A DNA stretch of 64,000 nt from CAYUHK01 sp964475165 (GTDB lineage Bacteria > Verrucomicrobiota > Kiritimatiellia > JAAZAB01). Shown in pieces: positions 52,261 to 60,953 of this stretch (positions are counted from its first letter, which is position 1; every line of letters begins with the position of its first letter). Location of the stretch: the NCBI GenBank assembly GCA_964475165.1, contig CAYYVN010000003.1:117936-181935 (forward strand), given 5' to 3'. The notes below the pieces were generated by a model. That model was not told the origin of the DNA, made no database searches, and saw only the letters and a list, made by a program, of their open reading frames with translations. A program made the translations under genes and the position numbers.

Positions 52261-54648
52261 TCAGGCTCGGCCACGCGCGGCTTGGCGGGCCGCCAGGCCG
52301 GCCACCAGGCTGATCCCCTTGAGCGCTGCCAGGAGCCAGCAGACCGTCCATATGCCCCAGAGCGGCAGCAGCACTACGCCGATGACGAGCCCGCCCAGGG
52401 CCGCCCCACCCAAATCGGCGGCATTGGCCAGGGCCGCCGCCGCTCCCAAAGAGAGCCGGCTGGCGCGCAAGAGCCGATTGACCAGCACGAATTGCGCTCC
52501 GACCACGCCGCCGACCAGGAGGATCAGGAGATTAATGGTGCCTTCGCTCATGAGGTCGGCGGCCGCCGCGCAGCCCTGCAGTATAGCTGGCATGCACGCC
52601 GCCAGGGCCAGCAGCAATAGATCCAGCCCGATCATCGCCGTCCAGGCTCCGCCCTCCGGCGCCGTCTCCAGCCGGCCGCCGAGCAGCGCGCCCAGCGCCA
52701 AGCCCAGCATGAAGATGGCCACCAGGAGCCCGATCCTGGCATAGATATAGCCCAGCAGCCCCTGGAACATGAAGATCAAGACCAGCTCCAGGGCCAGACC
52801 GCTCAGGCCGGTGGAAAGGAGTACGAATCCCAGCAGGGGCCTGACGCGGCGCCCGTGGCTTTTTTTCCGAAGAAGCGCGTCAGTCCGCCGCCGGCTTCCC
52901 AGCGCCGCGCCCAGCAGCCAGAGCAGGCTGCCACCGGCGCCGAGAAAGGCCCCGACTTGCATCCAGCGCATTTGATTGGCCCCGCTCAATAGCTGTTCCA
53001 GGCGCGAGCCGCTGAACCGGCTCCAGAGCAGGAGATGATAAAAGGCGGCTACCGGCCGCAGCATGGTATTGGCCGGCACGGAGATGGCCGCCAGCCGTTG
53101 GCGGACATAGTGTGTTTTGGCAGGATCAATTTCATCGGCATTCAAAAAGTATTCCGGCCGAAAATAGCGCTGCGCCAATCCCGCCGCCCGACTGCGCTGA
53201 AAGAGAATCTGGCGCTCGAAAGTCAAGGGACTTTGCTGGCCACCAGCAAAATATTGATGTTGCGTACCGGAGGTGACCAGCACGCGCGGAAAAACTGCCT
53301 GTAGCGCTCCGGCGACGGAAGCGCTCAGGCTGGCGGCGGCATCCAGCAGTTGTTCGGAAGCTTCCACCGCGGTATAGAGGAAGCCGGTGGCCGTCAGCCG
53401 TTGTTGAGCGGCCTGATAAAATTCGCGTGTATAAAATCTGCTCAGAGCGATAGTCGTCGGCGCGGGGGCGGCGATGATGATGATATCGAAAGTTTCCTCG
53501 GTGGTTTTCAGGAAGCGCAGGCCATCGGTGTTGAGCAGCTCCAGGCGCGCTCGGTCGGCCGCCGGCAGTGGCGGGATGGCGCCAACCCGTTCCAGGAGGC
53601 GCACCAGCGCGCCATCTGGTTCCAGATGCACCAGGCGCTGCAAAGGATATTTCAGCAGCTCAGGGATTTCCGTCGCTGGGTTGCCGCCCACCAAGAGCAC
53701 GCGCGCCGCCGCTGGATTTTGGGCCATGATGAAATGGATTTTATGCTCGGCACTGATCGGGTCGGGAAAAACCGCCATGATCTGGCCGTTACCATAGAGG
53801 GTGGTTTGTCCCTGCGCCTCAATCAAGGCCAGGTTTTGATAGGGTGAATCAAGCGAGGCCGCGAGGCGGCCGGCATCCGCCTGGGCAGCGGCTGTGCGGG
53901 CCGGCAAACAACCGCAGGCGCGCCAGCGCGTTTCGAGGCTGCGCCATTCGAGATCCGCCAGGCTGGGCGGGTAGCTCACCAATGCCGCCAGGAATAGGCT
54001 CAGACCCAATAGTCCGGCGCGCAGCGCTCCAGGCGGCAGCAGGAGCGCGGCGGCGCCGAGCGCTATCAGGCTCGCCAGAGCCACGGTGGTCAAGGGTGTA
54101 AGCCAAAAAATGAGGAGGAAGGTGAAGAGCCCTCCACCCAGCATGCTGCCCAGGGCTTCCACGGCGTAGAGACGGCTGACAGCGCGCGGATCGCCCAGGC
54201 CGCGTAGATGACACACGGCCGGAAAAAGCATGCCCATGCTCAAACAGGTCGGCAGCAGGATCAAGGCTGAGCTGAGCAGCATGGCATCGAAAGCCACATA
54301 TTCACCATAGGGCACCTGTAAGAGCGCGCGCAGGCTGCGGATGCACCAGACTTGCAGTGGCAGTGCCACAGCCAGCAGCAGCAATAGCAGCGCCACCAGC
54401 CGCAGCAGAGCGGCCGGACTCAGGCGCCGCAAGAGCAGTTGCACGGTCAGGGAGCCCAGACCAATGATGATCAGCCAGGCACTCAACATAGCGCTGAGAG
54501 TCAGCTCATTGCCGTAGAAGGCCACCAGCAGCTCGCGTATCAGCAGGATCTGAGCCAGCATCATATGCAGGCCAGCGCCACCCATCAGGACCAGATAACG
54601 CCAGGGTTTGATGCTGGCCTGATGATCTATGGAGTCGGTGCTTTTCAT
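52261..54648 (-). CDS. Membrane protein with central spermidine-synthase-like domain
   Basis: About 795 residues from the Met at 54648. Roughly seven to eight N-terminal helices (starting VLMGGAGLHMMLAQILLI) precede a soluble Rossmann domain (about 310-520). This shows a SpeE-like pattern: NLALIEAQGQTTLYGNG, VLLVGGNPATEIPELLKY and FDIIIIAAPAPTT. A second helical block of about six to seven helices closes the protein. The usual GGGdG glycine loop and the DxxDP acidic motif are degenerate, so polyamine synthesis is doubtful. Such fused transporter/synthase-like proteins are frequent in PVC bacteria and of unknown role. Confidence 0.75.
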   Translation of the reverse strand: MKSTDSIDHQASIKPWRYLVLMGGAGLHMMLAQILLIRELLVAFYGNELTLSAMLSAWLIIIGLGSLTVQLLLRRLSPAALLRLVALLLLLLAVALPLQVWCIRSLRALLQVPYGEYVAFDAMLLSSALILLPTCLSMGMLFPAVCHLRGLGDPRAVSRLYAVEALGSMLGGGLFTFLLIFWLTPLTTVALASLIALGAAALLLPPGALRAGLLGLSLFLAALVSYPPSLADLEWRSLETRWRACGCLPARTAAAQADAGRLAASLDSPYQNLALIEAQGQTTLYGNGQIMAVFPDPISAEHKIHFIMAQNPAAARVLLVGGNPATEIPELLKYPLQRLVHLEPDGALVRLLERVGAIPPLPAADRARLELLNTDGLRFLKTTEETFDIIIIAAPAPTTIALSRFYTREFYQAAQQRLTATGFLYTAVEASEQLLDAAASLSASVAGALQAVFPRVLVTSGTQHQYFAGGQQSPLTFERQILFQRSRAAGLAQRYFRPEYFLNADEIDPAKTHYVRQRLAAISVPANTMLRPVAAFYHLLLWSRFSGSRLEQLLSGANQMRWMQVGAFLGAGGSLLWLLGAALGSRRRTDALLRKKSHGRRVRPLLGFVLLSTGLSGLALELVLIFMFQGLLGYIYARIGLLVAIFMLGLALGALLGGRLETAPEGGAWTAMIGLDLLLLALAACMPAILQGCAAAADLMSEGTINLLILLVGGVVGAQFVLVNRLLRASRLSLGAAAALANAADLGGAALGGLVIGVVLLPLWGIWTVCWLLAALKGISLVAGLAARQAARGRA

Positions 54649-54754
54649 AAGGCTGCCGATACAGTGCCAGGGCGCGTTGCTGCCCAAGCGCGGCGCTTTT
54701 TCTCTGGCATCCAGTGGGCCGCGGAGCCGGCGCGGCCCGCGAGCGGTTTTTAAT

Positions 54755-55450
54755 TCAGTGTGCGGTTGTGGAAAGGATGGTGCTTGTGAAGGCCTTGAAG
54801 CGCGCCCCTTTTTGCCAAGCATCCGCTGGCAGTCCGGCTTTGCGGCTGAGATGCGTTAGGGTTTGCGCCCGCGTCCAGCCCTGTTCCAGAGCGACCTCCG
54901 GCAGAAAGACGGCCCGCCGCCCGGCCTTTTCCAGGATGATACCCATGCGGCCTGGCAGGAATTCTTCCGCTGTGGCCAGAGGACGCGTTGGGCTCAAGAT
55001 GGAAATATCCAGGGTCAGTTGCGGCAGTTCCACCGGTTGCACCGCTGGGAAGCGATAGTCGCGCGTGGCCGCATTGATCGTGTTGCGATGTACCGAGAGA
55101 TAGAGCTCTTCTTCCGGCTCCAGCGAGCCGATACAGCCGCGCAGCTGGCCCTTGCTTTTCAGGGTTACGAAGGTGGCCGTCGGCACGCGCAGGGCTGGGG
55201 TCAGCGCGTATTTTTCCAGGGGGAACTCTCCCGCCCGCTTATGCACACACCAATGCAGGGTATCCCTGGCGATGGCCAGGAGAGTCTGCTTTTCGGTCTC
55301 GCTGAGTTCCGCGCTCCGGGTGCCGTTCGTATCTGCCTGCATCTTAACCTCCTGGTCGGCGGCCGGTGGCGCTGGCTGCGTCAGCCCGCCGCCATAGACC
55401 TGCCCCATCAGGCAGCAGCCAGCCATGATACTCCATAAGCAGCCTTGCAT
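54755..55450 (-). CDS. AMMECR1-domain protein with signal peptide
   Basis: A 231-residue exported protein. The first ~20 residues are hydrophobic with two cysteines and may be a signal or lipoprotein sequence. From about residue 45 it is an AMMECR1 domain: ATFVTLKSKGQLRGCIGSL is the family's core motif, followed by FPAVQPVELPQLTLDISILSP. AMMECR1 often accompanies a Memo protein, absent here. The function of bacterial members is unknown. A second ATG four codons upstream could be used. Confidence 0.84.
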   Translation of the reverse strand: MQGCLWSIMAGCCLMGQVYGGGLTQPAPPAADQEVKMQADTNGTRSAELSETEKQTLLAIARDTLHWCVHKRAGEFPLEKYALTPALRVPTATFVTLKSKGQLRGCIGSLEPEEELYLSVHRNTINAATRDYRFPAVQPVELPQLTLDISILSPTRPLATAEEFLPGRMGIILEKAGRRAVFLPEVALEQGWTRAQTLTHLSRKAGLPADAWQKGARFKAFTSTILSTTAH

Positions 55451-55476
55451 GCCCCTCTCCATCCCGCCCGCCGCCT

Positions 55477-56319
55477 TTAGCGCCTGCGCCGGCTGGCCTG
55501 ATTAAGAATCTCGCGCTCGCGGGGTGTCAATTGCCCCAAACCCCACTTGGAGATTTTGGCGAGGATCGCATCCACTTCCTCCTGGGCCGGCTCAGGATCT
55601 CGGGTTGCTGTGCCTGAGATCACCTTGAACTTGCGGCGCTGCCAACGCCAGCGTAAGTCGTGCAGCCATTGGCGTGGCCGCCAATTGAAGAAGGCGCGCC
55701 GCCGGTTGAAGATCAGCAGGATATAACCATAGCCGGCCAGGCCGCCGGCCAGGTGGGCGGCATAAGCGATATTGCCCGGCTGTCCAATCATCGCCAGGAG
55801 CGTGAAAAGCCCCAAGCCTATGGCCAAGGTTCGCGCCTTAGCTGTCACGGGGATGATGAAGAAAAGCAGGAAGGTGATGGGCCGTTCCGGAAACAGGGCC
55901 GCGAAAGCGCCCAGCACCCCGAAAACCGCTCCGGAAGCTCCCAGACAGAAAGCCTGACTGCCCAGGCCGGTTAAGAGCAGCCAGCCCAACCCACCCAGAA
56001 TACCGCTGCCCAGATAGAGGATGCTGAACCGCCGCGTACCAATGGCCCTTTCCGTTTCCGGTCCGAAGAAAAACAATCCCAACATATTCAATAATAAATG
56101 CATGAACCCGCCGTGCAGGAACATGTAGCTCACCAGCTGCCACAGGAAAAACTGCCTGATCCCAGCCCAACTCAGGCTGAAAAGCAGCGTGAACCAGGCG
56201 CCGGCCATACTTTGCAAGAGCAGTTGCAGGACGAAGACCACGCCGTTGATGATCAGCAGGTTGCGCACCGCCGGCGTCAGCATGCGCTCCCAGGATGGTT
56301 GATAGGAATAATAGCTCAT
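55477..56319 (-). CDS. Rhomboid-family intramembrane serine protease
   Basis: The 280-residue protein has six membrane helices. The catalytic Ser is in GASGAVFGVLGAF (helix 4) and the His in AAHLAGGLAGYG (helix 6). YMFLHGGFMHLLLNMLGLFFFGP is helix 2 with the HxxxN region. The soluble C-terminal ~80 residues are charged and helical, as in the compact-rhomboid group with an RNA/EF-like tail (ILAKISKWGLGQLTPREREIL). GAGGAG abuts the ATG with almost no spacing, which is unusual. Confidence 0.9.
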   Translation of the reverse strand: MSYYSYQPSWERMLTPAVRNLLIINGVVFVLQLLLQSMAGAWFTLLFSLSWAGIRQFFLWQLVSYMFLHGGFMHLLLNMLGLFFFGPETERAIGTRRFSILYLGSGILGGLGWLLLTGLGSQAFCLGASGAVFGVLGAFAALFPERPITFLLFFIIPVTAKARTLAIGLGLFTLLAMIGQPGNIAYAAHLAGGLAGYGYILLIFNRRRAFFNWRPRQWLHDLRWRWQRRKFKVISGTATRDPEPAQEEVDAILAKISKWGLGQLTPREREILNQASRRRR

Positions 56320-56393
56320 CTCCTCACATTCTAGCCGCTTGTGTCCCGTAAAACCAAATGAAAAATTGCAGGTGCCCGCCAGCGGCTTTCTCC

Positions 56394-56421
56394 TTGATTA
56401 GCGAAGGGCAGTTTATACAAT
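56394..56421 (+). promoter_or_regulatory. Candidate promoter of the beta-propeller/SGNH gene
   Basis: TTGATT (56394-56399) and TACAAT (56416-56421) lie 16 bp apart. Initiation near 56428 leaves only ~15 nt before the ATG. Confidence 0.45.
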
Positions 56422-56442
56422 GCAACGGAAGGCTATTTTTCC

Positions 56443-58425
56443 ATGAAACGCTTTTGGCTTCCCCTAATACTCTGCAGTCTGGGATCCTGGCTGGCACAAG
56501 CCGATGGCACGTTAGCCATTCAGGTGACGCCCGCGCAGGGGAGTTGGCAGATGACCGCCTTTCCTGACGCCTACACCAATGCCACCAGCGGTACCGGCAG
56601 TCTGGAAGCTGTGCCGGCACCCACCGGCATTTACGCCATCGCCTTCAATCACCTGCCTGGCTATCAAACACCGCCCGCCCAGACCAATGTTATCGTGGAC
56701 GATGAAGAGCTCACTTTCTCCGGTGTTTATTTACCCCTGGGTTCCTTATCCATCCAGGTGACGCCCGCCCAGGGGAGCTGGCAGTTGACTGATTATCCGG
56801 CTGCCTACACGCATGCCACCAGCGGCACCGGCAGTCTGGAGCTAGTGGCTGTGCCGACCGGCACCTATGGAGTGGTCTTCCAATCCTTGATCGGCCATCG
56901 CACACCGCCGGCCCAAACCAATAGTGTGCAGTTTGGGCGCCGGACGCTTTTCAACGGCGCTTATCACCGTTACCCGGCCGTGCTGGATTTCGATGGCGAC
57001 TATAAAACTGATCTCTGCGCCTATGATTATCCATCCGGCTATTGGTATATTCTGCTCAGCGGCACTAAGCGGCTGTGGCAGGGTCAATTCGGCGGGGAGG
57101 ATTATCGGCCTGTGCCGGCTGATTACGACGGCGATGGCCGAACCGATCCGGCTCTTTATCAGGAAAGCACTGGCCTGTGGGGTGCGCTCTTATCTAGTCG
57201 GGGTCATGCCCTGGTGATGGTGCCATTTGGGGGCCCTGGCCTGCGTCCTGTGCCGGCCGATTACGACGGCGATGGCCGGGCCGACCCGGCCCTCTTCAAT
57301 TGTTTTACCGGTGAATGGTTCGTCCTCGCCAGCCGCACCGGGCAGTTATTGAGAGCCCAGTTTGGCTGGGGCAATGCCCGTCCCGTGCCGGCCGATTACG
57401 ATGGCGATGGCCGGGCCGATCTGGCCTTTTACGAGCGCAATAACGGGGATTGGTTCATTCATCAAAGCGCCACCGGCAAGCTGGTGCGCTATGCCCTGGG
57501 GCGCAATGAAGCGCGCCCTGTGCCGGCCGATTACAACGGCGATGGGTGCGCGCAAGTGGCCATGTATTTTCGCCCGACCGGTTTTTGGTACGTCATGAAC
57601 ACCAAAGGCGCTCTGGATTCTTTCTGGTTTGGCGGGCATCCCTATCGCGCTGTGCCGGGCGATTACGATGGCGATGGTTGTAGCGATGCGGCCGTCTACG
57701 AGCAGGCTTCCGGGATGTGGTATGCCAAGAGCAGCGCCAGCGGCCGGCGGCTCTCCGCCTGCTGGGGACTGCCCACCACCATGCCCCTGGCGCGTTACAC
57801 CGATGGTGCCGGCGAAGGGTTGGTGATGCTGGCCTTCGGCGACAGCATCACCTATGGCGGCGGGAGCAGCAGTGGCGGGCCGGCTAGCGGCTATCCGGTG
57901 CTGCTGGAGCGCGCCTTGAGCGCGGCTTGCGGCGGACATTTTGTTTCCATCAATGCTGGCGAGCCAGGCGAAACCACCGAGGAGGGATTGGGCCGCTATA
58001 CAGCCCTCTTGCAGGCAATCAATCCCGATGTGGTCTTGCTGATGGAAGGCACCAATGATCAATTCTTTGGTGACCCTTATGATCACACCGAGGATAACCT
58101 GCGTGCGATGGTGCTGATCGCTCTGCAGCATGGCTGCCGGGTGGTCCTGGCCACCATTCCGCCGGTGATCAGTAATGCGTACCGTGACCGCGGGGCACAA
58201 CAGGCGCGCATTCGCGGCTTCAACCCGCGCATTCATCAGATCGCCGCCGATTATGGCATACCCTTAGCGCTGGTCTATGAGGCCATCACCGCTGTGCCGG
58301 GTTGGGAGCGGGAGTTGATGGATCAAGCTTCGGCCAATCATCCCAACGATGCCGGTTATCGGGTCATCCGCGATGCCTTTCTGGAAGCTGTTATTTCCGG
58401 CATCAATGCCGGGTTATTTTTTTGA
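56443..58425 (+). CDS. Secreted protein: two N-repeats, six DxDGD propeller repeats, SGNH hydrolase
   Basis: The 660-residue exported protein has a signal peptide (MKRFWLPLILCSLGSWLAQA). Two ~77-residue tandem repeats follow, each with IQVTPAQGSWQ and TPPAQTN. Then come six FG-GAP/VCBS-like blades about 45 residues apart (near 182, 224, 270, 315, 361 and 404), with calcium-loop DYDGDGRADPALY sequences. Residues ~460-660 are an SGNH hydrolase: FGDSITYGGGSSSGG with the Ser, EGTNDQFF and NHPNDAGYR with the Asp/His. A secreted deacylase of complex glycans tethered by the propeller is a fair guess. It is upstream of a ROK kinase on the same strand. Confidence 0.88.
   Translation: MKRFWLPLILCSLGSWLAQADGTLAIQVTPAQGSWQMTAFPDAYTNATSGTGSLEAVPAPTGIYAIAFNHLPGYQTPPAQTNVIVDDEELTFSGVYLPLGSLSIQVTPAQGSWQLTDYPAAYTHATSGTGSLELVAVPTGTYGVVFQSLIGHRTPPAQTNSVQFGRRTLFNGAYHRYPAVLDFDGDYKTDLCAYDYPSGYWYILLSGTKRLWQGQFGGEDYRPVPADYDGDGRTDPALYQESTGLWGALLSSRGHALVMVPFGGPGLRPVPADYDGDGRADPALFNCFTGEWFVLASRTGQLLRAQFGWGNARPVPADYDGDGRADLAFYERNNGDWFIHQSATGKLVRYALGRNEARPVPADYNGDGCAQVAMYFRPTGFWYVMNTKGALDSFWFGGHPYRAVPGDYDGDGCSDAAVYEQASGMWYAKSSASGRRLSACWGLPTTMPLARYTDGAGEGLVMLAFGDSITYGGGSSSGGPASGYPVLLERALSAACGGHFVSINAGEPGETTEEGLGRYTALLQAINPDVVLLMEGTNDQFFGDPYDHTEDNLRAMVLIALQHGCRVVLATIPPVISNAYRDRGAQQARIRGFNPRIHQIAADYGIPLALVYEAITAVPGWERELMDQASANHPNDAGYRVIRDAFLEAVISGINAGLFF
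57098..57690 (+). repeat. Direct DNA repeats encoding propeller blades
   Basis: Five near-identical copies of a segment reading GTGCCGGCCGATTACGA plus GGCGATGG occur at about 57112, 57250, 57387, 57522 and 57652, roughly 130-140 bp apart. Their nucleotide-level identity suggests recent duplication or gene conversion of blades. Confidence 0.8.
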
Positions 58426-58467
58426 AGTATGCTATCATCGCCCCGTGAGCACAAAGAGGAGCAACGT

Positions 58468-59451
58468 ATGAGTAAGGATAATTCGATTATTCTGGGGATC
58501 GATATCGGTGGCACCAAGACTTCCGTCTGCGTGGGCAGTGCCGCTGGCCATATCCATGCCCAGAGTCGGATGGCTTCCGGTGGCTATGCTTCCATCCAAC
58601 ATTACCGGGATGAACTGGCGCGGTTGTGCGCCAGCGTGATGCAACAGGCCGGGGTTCAGCCGGCCGCCCTGCGCGCCGCTGGTATTTCTGCGCCCGGGCC
58701 CCTGGATGTCAAACGCGGCGTGCTGATTGCGCCGCCCAATAACCCCGACTGGCGCGATCTGGCCATCGTGGAATTGGTGCGCGGCATTTTACAGGTGCCG
58801 GTCTTCTTCAATAACGACGGCAACGCTTGTGCCCTGGCCGAATATAATTTCGGCGCTTATCGCGGCACACCCAACCTGGTCTACCTCACCTTCAGCACTG
58901 GCATGGGCGGAGGGATCATCGCCAATGGTCAGTTGATCCAGGGCCATACCGATACCGCTGCGGAAGTGGGCCATCATCTCATCGATCCTCAGGGTCCGCT
59001 CTGCGGTTGCGGGCGGCGGGGCTGTTGGGAGGCTTTCGTTGGCGGGCGGCGCCTGGCCGAGCGGCTTTGGGAAAAAATCCAGCGCGACGATATCCAGACC
59101 AGTCTGCTGACGAAAACCGGCGGCGATCCGCAGAAGCTCGATGTGCAAAACCTCATGGCGGCGGCGCGGGAGGGCGACGCTTTTGCTCTGGCCGAGTGGG
59201 ATGAACTGGCCGAGCGCCTGGCTCAGGGGGTGGGTAATCTGATCATGATCCTCAATCCGCAAGTGGTGCTCCTGGGCACCATCGCTGTGCATGCCGGCGA
59301 ATTCATCATGGCGCCGCTGCGCGATAAATTGCCCAAATATACATGGCCCTGGCCCCTGGCAGCCTGTAAGATAGCGCCCAGCACCCTGGGACCCGAGATC
59401 GGCGATATGTCCGCGCTGGCAGTTGCCGTGACCGCTCTGCGCCAGACTTGA
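58468..59451 (+). CDS. ROK-family sugar kinase
   Basis: The 327-residue protein has the ATP phosphate motif GIDIGGTKTSVCVG at the N-terminus, the ROK signature FNNDGNACALAEYNFGAYRG with the catalytic Asp, STGMGGGII and the zinc-binding CGCGRRGCWEAF. There is no N-terminal HTH, so it is a kinase rather than a repressor. The start is the ATG after AGAGGAG. It precedes the isomerase and aldolase-like genes, and probably phosphorylates a sugar for that pathway. Confidence 0.88.
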   Translation: MSKDNSIILGIDIGGTKTSVCVGSAAGHIHAQSRMASGGYASIQHYRDELARLCASVMQQAGVQPAALRAAGISAPGPLDVKRGVLIAPPNNPDWRDLAIVELVRGILQVPVFFNNDGNACALAEYNFGAYRGTPNLVYLTFSTGMGGGIIANGQLIQGHTDTAAEVGHHLIDPQGPLCGCGRRGCWEAFVGGRRLAERLWEKIQRDDIQTSLLTKTGGDPQKLDVQNLMAAAREGDAFALAEWDELAERLAQGVGNLIMILNPQVVLLGTIAVHAGEFIMAPLRDKLPKYTWPWPLAACKIAPSTLGPEIGDMSALAVAVTALRQT

Positions 59452-59503
59452 GGCTTTAAGCAAATATCAAAGGAGGAAGCAGAAGCACGGAGAATAATTT
59501 TTA

Positions 59504-59529
59504 GAGGGTTGGGTCGGACCCAACGCCTC
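59504..59529 (+). promoter_or_regulatory. Strong imperfect hairpin between kinase and isomerase genes
   Basis: GTTGGGTCGGACCCAAC (59508-59524) is a perfect palindrome around one base, extended by GAGG/CCTC with one bulge. It lies in the 132-bp gap before the isomerase gene. It is too symmetric to ignore and could be an operator for a sugar-responsive repressor or an mRNA processing stem. No U-tract follows. Confidence 0.45.
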
Positions 59530-59583
59530 CCGGCCGAAGAGAGAACTTGGTTCAGCTTAGCAATCAGATAAGAAAGGAATGAG

Positions 59584-60930
59584 ATGAGCTCCAAATTGAC
59601 GATCGGTTTCACAGCCATTGCCTTCCGTAAATCCTTCTGGGGATTTACCCCGGACCAATACCAGCGCCGGAGCGCTCAGATGCAGCAAACAGCTAAACGC
59701 CTGGGCGCCGCCTGTCTGGCCAGTCCCCAGGCTTTCGAGAATGCCGTTGCTGGCCGCGCCGCCGCGCGGCTCATGAACAAAACCGATCTGGCTGTGCTCG
59801 ATGTGGCGACCTACCCCGAGGGCAAGGCTGCTCTGGCCTTCTTCGATGCTCTGAAGGTGCCCCTGGTGCTTTGGTCGCGAGCCGAAACAGTGCACGGCTC
59901 GCATGTCGGCCATAATAGTTTCTGCGGAGCCAATTTCCTGGCCGGGCATCTGGCCCTGAGCGGGACGCGTTTCCGGACGCTCTACGGCGAGCTGCGCGCG
60001 GTCGAGAATATCGCCCGCCTGCGCACGGCTACGCGCCTGATCGCGGCTGCCAAAGCAGCCGCCGGCTCGCGCATCGGGCTGATCGGCGAGGGAGTTGTGC
60101 CCAAGTTCTACGATATAGATATCTCGCCCAAGGATCGGGCGCAGATCGAACGGCGTTACCGCATTAAATTTGTCAATGTGCCCATCCAACGCCTGGTGGA
60201 TCGCGCCCAGAGCTACCCCGAAACAGCTATGCGCCGCGCCGGCACAGCTTTTGCCAAGCGGTTCAGTCAGGTTGCCGTGGATCAGGCCGCGCTCATCAAG
60301 CAGGCGCGCATGTTGCAGGCTATTCGCGATCTGACCCGTGAAGGGCGTTTCGCCAGCCTGGCCATCCGGTGCTGGCCGGAACTCCAGAGCATCTATGGCG
60401 CCTGGCCCTGCCCGGCTATCAGTGCGCTCAACGATCTGGGTATTCCCACGGCCTGTGAGGGCGATCCCGGTGGGGCGCTGGATATGCTGCTGGCCGCTCA
60501 ACTCACCAAGACCCCCACGACCCTGGTGGATATAGTCGATTGGGATGAACGCCGTAATAGTCTGGCTATCTGGCATTGTGGACCCACGGCCTGTTCCTGG
60601 GCCGATAAGGGCGCCCGGCTCCTGCCGCATAATGTGGATGGTCGTGCGCCGAATGGCCGGCCGGCCCTGGGCCTGCCGGGGATCGTGGATCTCGATTTCA
60701 AGCCGGGTAAAGTGAGCGTCTTCCGCACCCTGGGCGCCCTGGATGATGAGTTTGTGCTCGAAGGCCAGATCACGCGCGCGCCCGCCCAGCGCATCTGCGG
60801 CAGCTATGGCATGCTCTCCCGCGTCAAGGCCTATGGCCTGCCGGTGCGTATGGCGGCTGTGCGTGAGGGCATCTTCACCCGCGCTCTGCCCCATCACTAT
60901 ACGGCGGCGCGGGGCCATCTGTTCAGCTGA
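59584..60930 (+). CDS. L-fucose/L-arabinose isomerase-family protein
   Basis: The 448-residue protein belongs to the FucI/AraA superfamily. The pattern TLYGELRAVENI, the middle AIRCWPELQ with YGAWPCPAIS, and CEGDPGGALDMLLAAQL match the metal-site region of these isomerases. It would convert an aldose to a ketose with Mn. It cannot be told whether the substrate is fucose, arabinose or a related sugar. AGAAAGGA precedes the ATG. It sits between a ROK kinase and a GatZ-like protein. Confidence 0.82.
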   Translation: MSSKLTIGFTAIAFRKSFWGFTPDQYQRRSAQMQQTAKRLGAACLASPQAFENAVAGRAAARLMNKTDLAVLDVATYPEGKAALAFFDALKVPLVLWSRAETVHGSHVGHNSFCGANFLAGHLALSGTRFRTLYGELRAVENIARLRTATRLIAAAKAAAGSRIGLIGEGVVPKFYDIDISPKDRAQIERRYRIKFVNVPIQRLVDRAQSYPETAMRRAGTAFAKRFSQVAVDQAALIKQARMLQAIRDLTREGRFASLAIRCWPELQSIYGAWPCPAISALNDLGIPTACEGDPGGALDMLLAAQLTKTPTTLVDIVDWDERRNSLAIWHCGPTACSWADKGARLLPHNVDGRAPNGRPALGLPGIVDLDFKPGKVSVFRTLGALDDEFVLEGQITRAPAQRICGSYGMLSRVKAYGLPVRMAAVREGIFTRALPHHYTAARGHLFS

Positions 60931-60953
60931 ACCGCTTAGCAAGGAGTGTCTCT

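Noticed and set aside
57346..58236. 296-codon open frame opposite the propeller repeats
   Set aside because: It arises from repeat-rich GC sequence antisense to the SGNH gene and shows no domain of its own.
59557..60942. 461-codon open frame opposite the FucI-like isomerase
   Set aside because: It mirrors the sense gene almost exactly, with Gly/Arg/Gln-rich nonsense composition and no ribosome site.
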